A stretch of 64,000 nucleotides of DNA from Corallium rubrum (Eukaryota; Cnidaria; Anthozoa; Scleralcyonacea; Coralliidae). Position 1 is the stretch's first letter. Each line of letters opens with the position of its first letter. The DNA is taken from positions 15,743,881-15,807,880 of the forward strand of contig OZ036002.1 in assembly GCA_964035015.1 (NCBI GenBank), read 5' to 3'. Both the position numbers and the translations under genes were made by a program. The notes beneath the pieces are model-generated. The model did no database searches. It was not told the DNA's origin and was given only the letters and a program-made list of their open reading frames with translations. Below are positions 33,636 to 43,409 of the stretch, piece after piece.

Positions 33636-35280
33636 CTAAAGCATTGTATCAAGCAGCACTAAAATGTTACAATACAAGAGCTAGTGATGACTTAATTTCA
33701 TCAAGTAAAGGTGCTATTGCTTTCCCCGACTGGTAAAGCTGCTTTTAATATTGAAGGGAATACAATCCATAGTGCTCTCGCAATACCAGCATGCCAATCA
33801 TTAAAGAATTACAAACCTCTTGACTCGAGCAGACTGAACACTTTACGAAGTCAACTTGGTGGTGTAAAATTAATATTCCTTGATGAGATATCAATGGTGG
33901 GTAGTACAATGTTTAATGTTCAGATAAACAACAGACTCAAAGATATTAAGGGAAGCAAAGAAAACTTTGGAAGCGTAAGCATAATTGCAGTTGGAGACTT
34001 GTTTCAGTTTGAACCAGTGATGGATAGATACATATTTAAAGAGCTTGACAATTTAGAATATGCTATTCTTGCTCCTAATCTATGGCAAGACTACTTTAAA
34101 ATGTTTGAGCTTAAGGAAATTATGAGACAGAGAGAGAGCAAAGTGTTTGCCGAAATTTTAAATAGATTAAGAGAAGGCAATCACACAAAAGAGTGACATT
34201 TTAAAAATTAAAGAAAGAATGATTAAAGAAAATGGTGCACACGATCCAATGGGGATACCATATTTGTTTATACAAAATCTTAAGGTAAATGAATTCAATG
34301 CAAGAGTCCATCGTGCAACAACTGGTGAGAAGTACTCTATAAAAGCAGTTGAGCAGTTGATAGTGTAATATGAGCTAACTCTGCCCAGCTCAGAGATAAA
34401 ATTATCAATCAAATACCAAGTGAACCCAGGAAGACTAAACAAATTATTTCAAACCTCCAATTATCATTAGGTGAAAGAACAGAAATAGCAGTAAATGTAC
34501 GAACTGAAGGTGGCATGACGAATGGTGCTGGTAATGTTATTAAAAAGGTACAATTAAACCAGAGAGATAAACCATCAGGGATAATATGGGTACAGTTTGA
34601 CCATGCTGATGTTGGTGAGAAGACTACACTCTTAATTCCTGGGTGTTCAGCGAACACCCAAATGGTGTAAATTCATTGCAGCTCTGTGGACACCGATGGG
34701 GTGTAAATTTACACCAACAAAGTGTAAATTTTACACTAAACAAGTGTTGCTTAATTTCTGGGTGTTCAGCCAACACTTGTTTTGTGTAAAATGTACACTT
34801 TGTTGGTGTAAATTTACACCCCATCGGGTGTCCACAGAGCTGCAATGAATTTACACCATTTGGGTGTTCGCTGAACACCCAGGAATTAAGAGTGTAGACA
34901 TGACAATAGACAACTTTATGTTCAGTGTATTTCACCTACATGGACTCCAATAAAACCAATTACTACTCAGTTTGCTGTTGGTAGAAACCAAACTGCACAA
35001 GTTGTCAGAAAACAGTTTCCATTGCGGCCTGCTGCTGCTAAAACAATTCATCGATCACAAGGTGATACTGCATGAGCAAAAAATAGTCGTTAACTTTAAC
35101 ACTAGAAGAGCAATACCTCATATACATTATGTTGGTCTTAGCAGAATAACAACCATAGAAGTGTTGTATATCACTGATTTGTGTGAACAAAAAATAGCTG
35201 TCAATCCTTATGTGAAAACTGAAATGGAGAATCTAAGAACAGAGCGGTATATTAAACTGAGTGTGTCTCCTGTCTATAGT
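33600..35280 (+). pseudogene. Helitron Pif1-type helicase
   Basis: Walker A (GGAGVGKSHLTKAL, 33605-33650) is in a different frame from the segment before it. SPTGKAAFNIEGNTIHSALA and Walker B LIFLDEISMVG (33870-33903) follow, then GDLFQFEPV and the RQR motif. The 3' part needs frame changes near 34370. GEKT is split from RHDNRQLYVQ by a MITE at 34627-34894, after which FAVGRNQTAQVVRKQF and TIHRSQGDT complete the helicase. A helicase of this family unwinds DNA during rolling-circle transposition; this copy cannot be made intact. Confidence 0.85.
34627..34894. mobile_element. 268-bp TA-flanked foldback MITE (nested)
   Basis: Begins CACTCTTAATTCCTGGGTGT and ends in the complement; arms exceed 110 bp, leaving only a short centre. 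TA at 34625-34626 is repeated at 34895-34896. Removing the element and one TA gives G-E-K-T-R-H-D-N-R in the helicase frame. A TA duplication fits Tc1/mariner-type MITEs. The arms contain several GGTGTAAATTTACACC sub-palindromes. Confidence 0.85.
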
Positions 35281-35283
35281 TTT

Positions 35284-35953
35284 GATCCAGTATCATTTAA
35301 ACTTTGCTTTCTTAATGCAAGATCATTGCACAGACATATCGAGGATGTTCGCCATGACTTAAATTATACTTCTACTGATACCAAAAGTTTTTCAGAAACA
35401 AGATTTACTAGTTCAGATAATGATAATATGTATACAATTGATGGGTATACCTTATTTAGAAATGATGCTCAATCTTCTGTGACTTAATTCAAGACCTTAT
35501 GGAGGAACAGCAGTGTTAAGTAGGGTTGATTTTATCCCTGGCTATCCACGCGTGCTCATAATAATAATATTAACGGTGTTGAAATAACCATTATGAAAGT
35601 AATGATTCTTCCACATGTAACGATAATAGGTGTATATCGCTCACCTAAAATTCCAGTACAGCAATTGTGTCATGCTTTAATCACCTTTTCAACTTCTCAG
35701 TTCAATATTGTTATTGGTGATTTTAACATTAACTGGCTTGAGGAATGTAGTAGAATACCTGGCTTTATATAATCTATTTGTTAATGAAAATAATTACAGA
35801 CAACTAATATCCAAATATACTACTGACAACCAAACCGCTATCGGTCATATTTATACAAATTTACCAGCATTACAAACTAAAAGTCACGTGTTAGAAACCT
35901 ATTTTTCTGATCACAAATCAATTTGTGCAATAATTAATTGTTTTAACGAATAA
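35284..35953 (+). pseudogene. Helitron C-terminal AP-endonuclease-like (EEP) domain
   Basis: Follows the helicase tail in the same frame: FKLCFLNARSL...TKSFSETRF, then after a stop/frameshift near 35485 GVYRSPK, VIGDFNINWLE and finally SDHKSICAIIN. N-A-R-S, S-E-T, GDFN-x-N and SDH are the catalytic signatures of LINE-type endonucleases (exonuclease-endonuclease-phosphatase fold). Such domains are found fused to Helentron-type elements. A small deletion after GDFNINWLE removes part of the core. Confidence 0.75.
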
Positions 35954-36329
35954 TTGCATATACATGTACATTACCCTAGTACTACTGTACGGTCATTGGT
36001 AGCTCAAGCATAGTGGGTATATTTTATAGCGCATAAACGCTTCACATGTAGCTCCAAATAAGGAGATAACTTGGCTCTGAATATAGCAGACAGGTATTTT
36101 GAATACAATAGAGACAACACTTTTACAATTTATTCTTTTTATATTATTGTTATTTATTTATTTATTTCAGTTTCCAAAGTTGCAATATTATCAGGTGAGC
36201 ATATTTTTTTTAATTTCCCTAAATATTTACTTTAGCCATTTGGTCACTTTTATTTAAATTTTATTACCTTCTTAAACACTCGTAATCTTTAATATATAAT
36301 TATACTCAAAATATTTCATTATATATTTA

Positions 36330-36394
<65 letters not shown>

Positions 36395-36452
36395 TTTTGC
36401 TTCACGAAATGTTAGAGAGTGCTCAATGCCATATAGATAGAGCAAAATATAA
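35954..36452. other. AT-rich spacer with (TA)n
   Basis: A TA dinucleotide tract of about 30 units at 36332-36391. No gene. Confidence 0.6.
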
Positions 36453-36588
36453 AGTATGAAGTATAATTACCTTAAAGTCTTCGCTACCAGAGGTTTCACC
36501 CTAAACGGGATCATCAGGCGCCTGATGATCCCGTTTAGGGTGAAACCTCTGGTAGCGAAGACTTTAAGGTAACTATACTTCATGCTTT
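36453..36588. mobile_element. Near-perfect palindromic MITE of about 136 bp
   Basis: Arms of about 67 bp with two mismatches meet directly at 36520/36521 (ATCAGGCG|CCTGATGAT). The arm reads CTTAAAGTCTTCGCTACCAG then AGGTTTCACCCTAAACGGG. Such a hairpin with no loop is difficult to replicate and suggests a recent element. Confidence 0.75.
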
Positions 36589-36697
36589 GTATATATATTT
36601 GTGAAATCATTACTAATTCATGAGTTTTGCAGCCAATCCAATTTCAGAAATTACGTCACATGTATACCCCTGTAAACCCCATACAAACTAAAACCAA

Positions 36698-36774
36698 TGA
36701 TGCTAATTAGTTACAACCACTAGTGGATGTATACTCTTCTGATACAACCACTAGTGCTTGTAACTAATTAGCAT
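36698..36774. repeat. Inverted repeat of about 77 bp
   Basis: ATGCTAATTAGTTACAACCA at the left and its complement at the right, with CACTAGTG in each arm. Non-coding. Confidence 0.6.
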
Positions 36775-36913
36775 CTCAATATCCCAAAGGGATTTTTACT
36801 ATTCATTCATTTCACAAGTTGTTCGGCGAGTGATTGTATATTCAATACAACAAGGACGCGAGTGTTGTAAACATTACATGTATTGGAATTGACAGGGCAA
36901 AAAAACTTCATCA

Positions 36914-37232
36914 TGTATAGTCTGTAATAACTCCTTTGAAAAAGCTAAAGCTGATAAAGACACTATCCAATTTACAACATTGGCTAGCATAAAAAAACAA
37001 CAACTGGTATAGGCCAACTTCTCCTCAATGGAAAGATAGAGAAGATAACGAGTTATACAAATTTCAATGTTGGTTTCGCAGTTTACTAAAATGCATCAAC
37101 TCCCTGTCGTCTGCTTCTGACACCGAAATAAACGAGCTAAAGAAGTTCCTTTTGAATGCTGACCCTCAACAAATTATTGCTGATAAATCTCAGACACTGA
37201 ATGATCTCTCAGTTTTTGTCATCAACTTTTAA
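36914..37232 (+). pseudogene. Unrecognised coding-like fragment
   Basis: Two adjoining frames without an ATG. The first starts CIVCNNSFEKAKADKDTIQF at 36914. The second (37002-37232) reads WYRPTSPQWKDREDNELYKF then LNADPQQIIADKSQTLNDLS to a TAA. Composition is protein-like and a single indel near 37005 would join them. I do not recognise the family. Confidence 0.3.
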
Positions 37233-37482
37233 GTAGATGACGTTAATATTGTATCGTGATTCATGAAAAATATAATTCAATTTTTTATTTGATTAGACTC
37301 GTCAGAAAATGGCAGACTAGAGCAAGCTCCAATAATGGGGTCCCCAAAATATTAAGTTTGATTGCTGATTTGCTGTTTCTACAAGTTTAAAGCAATTAGG
37401 CCTACTCTTGTTTAGTGTTGACGCACAAATTTTTTTTATATCATTGTCATTGTAACCTATATCATTTTATTGTCAATTACTT

Positions 37483-37833
37483 TTACAGTTCGTGTTGGTA
37501 ACTTGTAAATAGTATAAGCTTTTTGAATACAGTCATTTCATCTACATGCTTTCTTGTCTCATCACTAACAATCTGCTCAGACCTGGTGCCATATATAAGA
37601 AAGATGGCAGACTTAATAGTTATAAACAGTAATCTTAATATAGTCGACCTTTCTATTTTAGTACGTTCTAAAACAGAAGTGTCTATTACTTCTCTTCTAA
37701 AGCGTTTCAGCCCAATATCTACACACACTTTGTCAAAATCTGAGATTTCCGTGGCACACGATATCCATTGTATCCACTTGTAACGGTACAAATGGTCTGT
37801 TACCAGAGTCAGGCCATAAATGTTAGTCCTCAT
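37483..37833 (-). CDS. Hypothetical 116-aa open frame
   Basis: ATG to stop with no recognised domain; rich in Arg, Ile and Thr, with a hydrophobic stretch LLFITIKSAIFLIYG. It is the third of three same-strand frames (with 37963-38325 and about 38370-38590), which is the main reason to list it. It may be chance. Confidence 0.25.
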   Translation of the reverse strand: MRTNIYGLTLVTDHLYRYKWIQWISCATEISDFDKVCVDIGLKRFRREVIDTSVLERTKIERSTILRLLFITIKSAIFLIYGTRSEQIVSDETRKHVDEMTVFKKLILFTSYQHEL

Positions 37834-37962
37834 TATTCTACTATACCCGAGGTTTCATTAGCAGGCTCACCGCTTTCATGTTTTGGCTCTTCGGGTTTGC
37901 TATCGGGGCGACTGCTTTCTCGACGTCTCTCTTGAGAAGCTTATCTTTCTGTAAATCTCTAT

Positions 37963-38325
37963 CTAGTAGACTAGTTCGGCTGACGACTCAATAGCATCCA
38001 CTCCACCAAGCATGTCTGCTAATCTACTAATCATCATGTCAGTTACGAAGGCGTTTGTTTTTTCTAGACTTTTTGCTTCCAGTTGGTAATAAATTTTTGT
38101 TATCACTTTTCCAGAAGCCTTCCTAAGGTATTTTACTGATTGGTCGATCTCGCTGTCCTCACTACATCTGATTAGCTCTGATCGCTTTTCATCAGTGAGG
38201 GTTTTGTCTGGTGTCTCCAGCGCAACATCGGTGTCATTTTTATCACCATCGATGTTTTTACTAGCGGTTTTTATTTCTGATTCCACGTTTTGTAATTCTT
38301 CAACAAGTTCGTCTAGCGTTTCCAC
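37963..38325 (-). CDS. Hypothetical 120-aa acidic coiled-coil protein
   Basis: Starts METLDELVEELQNVESEIKT, strongly helical and acidic for the first 70 residues, then KYLRKASGKVITKIYYQLEA and an ELVY C-terminus. Composition and start look genuine, but I recognise no family. The sequence between its stop and 37833 also reads as a charged peptide in another frame, so the gene may be longer and frameshifted. Confidence 0.35.
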   Translation of the reverse strand: METLDELVEELQNVESEIKTASKNIDGDKNDTDVALETPDKTLTDEKRSELIRCSEDSEIDQSVKYLRKASGKVITKIYYQLEAKSLEKTNAFVTDMMISRLADMLGGVDAIESSAELVY

Positions 38326-38369
38326 TTCCTTACTCTTGCGTTTAGGCCTTACTTAGTATATATGCATGT

Positions 38370-38590
38370 TTATTTTAATTGCGGTTTAACAACTTTGTAA
38401 CTATATGGATGCCTTAGCCATATTTCAAGGCGTGAGTTCTTGTTGTTTTTAAGATCCTGTATGATTTTAGTAATGTCATCTTTATCAACAGCAGCAAGAT
38501 AGTCATCGATTATAGCTTTCATGCCGTTTTTACTAGGGTTGTAAAATGTGACTAGCTTACTGAGAGATTGATTCCTTGTTTCTTTCGGAG
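38370..38590 (-). pseudogene. Coding-like fragment upstream of the 120-aa frame
   Basis: An open minus-strand frame without a clear ATG, reading NPSKNGMKAIIDDYLAAVDK then DDITKIIQDLKNNKNSRLEI and WLRHPYSYKVVKPQLK to a stop. It is protein-like and 44 bp upstream of the 120-aa frame on the same strand. Unrecognised. Confidence 0.3.
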
Positions 38591-38636
38591 AACACGTAGT
38601 CAGACAAGGGTATCATGCATAAAGGGCTCTTTTGCC

Positions 38637-38830
38637 TTGGAATTCTTCAGGGGTAGGGACTATTTCGACAAGGAATTCTTCAGGGGTCGAGTGAAAAAAA
38701 TTGAATTCTTCAGGGGTAACGATCAATTTCTTCAGGGGTAATAGCTGTAATTAGACAGGATTCTTCAGGGATAGCTGTTGTAAAAATCGAATCCCTCGGG
38801 AGAGCTGTTGTAAGATAAGAATTCTCAGTT
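38637..38830 (+). repeat. Degenerate direct repeats of GAATTCTTCAGGGGT
   Basis: About seven occurrences at irregular spacing (17-50 bp), the last ones diverged (GAATCCCTCGGG). Not a CRISPR-like array: both repeats and spacers vary. Confidence 0.6.
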
Positions 38831-38950
38831 ATAGATAAACCTTTGTCCTCGATAGGGGGTACGGGTATTAAATGGAATAGTTTTGAATTAATTATATCGC
38901 ATGATTACAAAGTAACCATTCTAGGCCGGTGGCTGTGCCTCGATATTCTT

Positions 38951-39370
38951 AAGTTTTGCTGGACACATTTAAAGAATAAGATTTCTTTAGTGGAAATGCA
39001 ATTAAATGCGATGCAAATGTGAAATCACCTAATTGGCCCCGGAGTTAACAACCGGTTTGGTCAAAAAGGGGGGTTGTGCTAAACAGCGACGTTGTTATAT
39101 CTTATGAATACTAATGTAATAATTTACATAATTACGCATGCGCACAGCTGGACGGAAAATGTGCTTTTGAGTGAAGTCAGCCATTGTTGAAATTAAGTTA
39201 TCGTTACTCGTTCGAATTGGTCTTTCTTCTTCTATTCTGTTCGGTTACACGAATCTCTACATACACTACAAACTGGCGACGGGGCCAATTAGTTGATTTG
39301 ACATATGTATCGCATTTAAATGCATTTCCACTAAAGAAATCTTATTCTTTAAATGTGTCCAGCGAAACTT
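38951..39370. mobile_element. Foldback element of about 420 bp
   Basis: Arms of about 95 bp: GCTGGACACATTTAAAGAAT then AAGATTTCTTTAGTGGAAAT, inverted at the right. No target duplication recognised and no coding capacity. Confidence 0.65.
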
Positions 39371-40756
39371 CATTTCTAGGCTAGTTTTTGACCCACAGAC
39401 GCCGGCCTATTCAGCGCTATTACCCGAATCTTGGTAGATATTTACCAACCTCGTACCCAGGGCCTTTGGAATATTTACGTCATCAGTCGTTTTTCACTTT
39501 TCAGATGACAATTACACCAAGTATTGCCCCTGAAAATCTACTCACCCCGCTGAGATTTATGCTAGGTGGCGCTTATTAGTTTATGGACCATTTCAATTTC
39601 AACACGTGCGAAAACATGGCGGTGAGTTTTTCGGTTGTGTCTTTGAATGTGTATTTTACTGCGCTGAGATGAACATTATGGAGTTATCAATGGATTCTTC
39701 TAGTGAGCCTAAATTATTGTGTAGGTTTTCCTTCACAAGATTTATCCAAGAATGTGCGGTGTGCCCAGAGGACATAGAAATTTTTTCACCAAAGGTTGGC
39801 AAACTGTTTTTATAGTCTATTTGTATATTTTGTGCTACATAAAACTAGTTTTTCTTTAGTGTATGATATACTAGGTATACGTAAACATGACTCTCGTGAA
39901 TTGACCGTACGTAACTCGAAGGAAAACTCGTTTTAAACGAACACTGATAAACAATTGAATGATCTTACTTTTAAATTTTTTAATAAGTTCCATTTTAAAC
40001 ATTTTTGTACGATTTTCGTTCTCTGTGGAACATATTATACCACCACGATGTTCAATTTCTTCTTTCACATGATCGATTCAAAAATGGTGAGCACTAGATA
40101 GGAATATTTGCAGTCGTTTCGCCTCCCAACTCAAAGTCGTTTATCCCCCATCTCAAGGTTATCTCAAAGTCGTTTTTCCTGAGATTTTCCCATGTTCTTA
40201 TATATATATTATTTTTGTAAGAAACAGGAGGAAAAGCTAACAGAAAAGCAAGCTAGCACATTCCAAAAAAATATGATCGCAATATTCATTGAGAATGTAT
40301 TAGGAATATCAACGTCTTGCCTTGTAAGAATTTACTTGTATTTACCCAGATAGTGTTTTATTAATCAACTTTATATCTAGTTATCTCCTTACCTAAACAA
40401 ATGGCAGTATTTCTCATTTGAAATTAGTGTCTCTAACCTGCAAGCTTTTTGGTGTATAATTAACTGTACTTTGAGATGGGGTGAATCGACTCAGGGGCAA
40501 AACAACCAGGTGCCCTAGATAGTAGTTGCCAAAACCATGTTGAGCCCACCGACACTAATAACTCAGCGGTGAAGTCAAACAGTTGGAAAATGGAAATAGT
40601 GAGAAATACCTTTTCAACAATTATTATATATATCAACAAAAACTTCTGCTTGAACATGAAGCAAATAGACTTACTTCCGAAATCCTTTGTCTGAAATTTC
40701 GAGCTCTCAAATAACGTCATTTGCTTTTTGGAAAGTATCTACATATCCGCTTTGAC
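39371..40756. other. Intergenic; no firm gene
   Basis: A short frame with ATG near 39669 (MNIMELSMDSSSEPKLLCRF...) could be a first exon ending at AAGGTTGGC near 39795, but nothing confirms it. The rest is AT-rich and unique. Confidence 0.3.
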
Positions 40757-41190
40757 CAGGGGTGTTGGAAGTGTGTGTGTGTGTGTGGGGGGGGTGTTTC
40801 CCCCCCTTTTTTGGTGGGGGGGAAGAATATGTTTGGGCCCCCCGCCCCCCCCCCCCCCCCACTTTTTAACAAGGCTACCAATAAACAAGGCTAGTAATAA
40901 AGTTGTGATTAACAAAATCACTAACCCTAGCTAACCAATGACTTTGAATAAAGATATACATGTAATAAAGAAATTTGAATGCAGATATTCAATGTCCAGA
41001 AAAGTGTTGTCTTTTGAGTATTTTATGATGTTTTTGGACCTTTAGAATTCTGTAAATCCTTGTCCTAAAATGCAGGAAATGGCATTTCAGAGACTCTAGA
41101 TTTCAAAATTTCTTGGGGGAGCATGCCCCTGGATCCCCTACAAATTTTGCCCCCCCCCCCCCACTTTTAGTGTCGCTCTGACACCCCTGG
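40757..41190. repeat. Region of GT, poly-G and poly-C tracts
   Basis: CCAGGGGTGTTGGAAGTG at the left and CTGACACCCCTGG at the right are weakly inverted. In between are a GT run, G and C homopolymers (about 40782-40860) and another C run (about 41148-41162). Possibly a decayed element; no gene. Confidence 0.4.
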
Positions 41191-42411
41191 CTGTGACTGT
41201 CGATAACATAATACTAGAAATACATTAATGCAAACCCCTCGTGTTCATTGTTTATTATTATTAATGCACACTGCCTTCAATCCCAGGGGCATACCACTGA
41301 ACCCTTAAATTATGTTGGTTAGTCCAGACAAAGGAATTAGCTTCACACAAAATGGCTGAAACTGGTACCCTGTTCCAAACTGAAAGAAAGGAGTAAATGA
41401 CTGCCAGCATATAAGAACAGACATTGCACCAGATCCAAAGTGTGATAATAAATTATTACACCAGTACCCTGTTCCAAACTAAAAATGAAAACCATTCCCT
41501 TTCCAGTGGCACATCCCTGTATAGTCAATATATGGGAGTCCTGTACCTCCCATTGTAGCATACCAGTACAAATTATATTGTCCTTTTGCACAAAATACAA
41601 TATTTTGACAACCCCAGTTGTATTGCTGTTTAATTGGCTTATTATACCACAGCAAGTATGTGACTAAATTAGTAACCAGAATTTTTTCAGCTTTAGGTAA
41701 ACAGTACCTCGAACAGTACTGTAGATAAATGCCCCACTCCCAGGCATAAAAAGTTTGCAAATTATGCCTGACATTCCAGGGAGGAATAGCTACGCATTAC
41801 TCCAATTGATCGATGAATTTATAATAAATCATAAATATGCATACTGTGCAGTACAGTGAATGTATGAAAATGTCAAATACATGATTGTACAGTACATGTA
41901 TGCGACCAACAATTCCTGCACAGAGATATATTGTTTAAATACGTTTTCTTTTGTCATTAATAAATAAATGTTTTAAAAAATATCTCTGTACCTTCGTACC
42001 ATCTCTCAGTCACGAATTCAAGTTTTTCTCATCGCTGTCTGACTCTTGCTCTTGTATGCTATTCTTTTTGCTGTGTTTTCTGGCATAATTTCTAGCCTCT
42101 CTTTTCGCTGTTCCTCTCTCCACTGATGTAGTTCTAGTAGTGTTTAGCCTTGATTTTGCGAGTCGCTCTTTTTGTTTCTTCGACTATAAACTTTGATGTA
42201 ATTTTAGACGCTGTGTTTTGTTTTCCTCAAGTCGCTTATACTGCAGTTCTCCTTGTATCTTGCTCTGGCCTAGTGCTGTTCGGCCTGTTCCCTTCGCTCG
42301 TTCGCTTGTTTCTTTCTTTTGTCTTTCCCTTGAATACGTCTCAACATTTCTAGCTAGCCTATAAACATTTTTTCTTCTCTAAACTTGTGTAGTTTCGTAC
42401 TCAAACTCGAA
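41191..42411. other. Intergenic, no gene seen
   Basis: A 20-bp motif ACCCTGTTCCAAACTGAAAG recurs at 41367 and (diverged) 41466. Otherwise nothing supported. Confidence 0.4.
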
Positions 42412-42660
42412 CGAAAATGATGTTTTTGACGTAAAAAACTAACACTGAAACACGTGTACCCTTTTAACCACCATCACCCCACGGATCCCCAACATGGTCT
42501 CCGTTGATCATTACATATAAATAAATAAATATATATATATACACACAAATGGATAATCCAAACCGCCAACATGGGTACAATCCCCGACCGGACTTACCAC
42601 CCACTCCGTCGAGATTAGTACCCTCGCGTCGCGAGGCCCGCTTCGCGAACCACACGAACA
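42412..42660 (-). mobile_element. Possible 5' fragment of the non-autonomous Helitron family
   Basis: Resembles the 32640-32830 part of copy 1: CACCCCACGGATCCCCAAC-like, an AAATAAATAAAT/ATATAT run, then GTCGAGATTAGTACCCTCGC. Strongly diverged and without the TC end, so only tentative. Confidence 0.3.
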
Positions 42661-43409
42661 CGAGGGGACAATGTAGTCAAATTTACTGGTTCAGAAGCCA
42701 TTGGCCAGCTGACAATTTAAAGAAATATATATAAGATAAAACAGAATCCAAAGATGAAAAGTTGAAATATAACCGTTTCATCTTTGTCTTGTCTTATTCC
42801 ATATCTTGGGTTTTCAGGATTTCCACATGGTTTTGGTGATGACTATCTAGTGCTCAGCCTCAAACATCCACTGGTGGTCATTTTTGTTTATCCCGCAACT
42901 GCAGGGACTGGGCACTAAATGGCCACTATCAACCAATAGTTACCAGCAATAGTGACTAGTATTTGCAATAGTGTCCACCTAAATTTCTACTAAATATATT
43001 TAGTATCAACCAACTAGTGGTCTATTACAAATTTGGCATTCTGATTGGCTGAGCTACAGTACTTGTGGTCTATTGGTGATCAACCACTAGTAGACTAGTA
43101 GGTTATCCAATGACAAACCTTATAGCTGGAATATTCCTATTCTGACCAATCAGAAGCCAAATAGTGCCCACTAAAACTTATATGCAAGTGAATCATGAAA
43201 ACATTGGCCCGAAAGTGGAAAATTGTTCAGTCTGACATTTTCGAATAAGGCAAGACGCCTGCTCAGACGTTCACTCGGGCTACTGATTTCTGCAAATATT
43301 GGCCAGTGTGGGCAAAGCACTCGACACAAATTCTCTATATATGATCTTATACGAAGTACTTGGTTCCATGAAGCGATTTGGTGTAAACAAGCTTCTTAGC
43401 CGAAAAATT
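42661..43409. other. Intergenic, repeat remnants
   Basis: 42880-43190 has scattered CACTAGTGG and ACCAATCAGAAG motifs. 43245-43295 is the inverted partner of 22245-22292. Confidence 0.35.

Larger units (their letters stand above)
29125..35953 (+). mobile_element. Decayed autonomous Helitron with three nested insertions
   Basis: On the + strand, in order: OTU-type protease, Lys/Arg-rich repeats, zinc-finger/DUF6570-like region, Helitron_like_N with the Rep HUH motif, Pif1-type helicase, and an AP-endonuclease-like (EEP) domain. That order with a C-terminal endonuclease is the Helentron-type architecture known from several aquatic animals. The frame is broken by many indels and stops, and the region between the Rep domain and the helicase is deleted near 32930. 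The element is therefore dead. Its own ends were not identified; a small AGCG-CATAAA-CGCT hairpin near 36030 is a weak candidate for the 3' end. Confidence 0.88.

Noticed and set aside
36020-36045. 3' terminal hairpin of the large Helitron
   Set aside because: AGCG-CATAAA-CGCT is too short, and no CTRR end lies at the expected distance, so I did not set the element end there.
38637-38830. CRISPR-like array of GAATTCTTCAGGGGT
   Set aside because: Repeats are imperfect and spacing is irregular, and the genome is eukaryotic.
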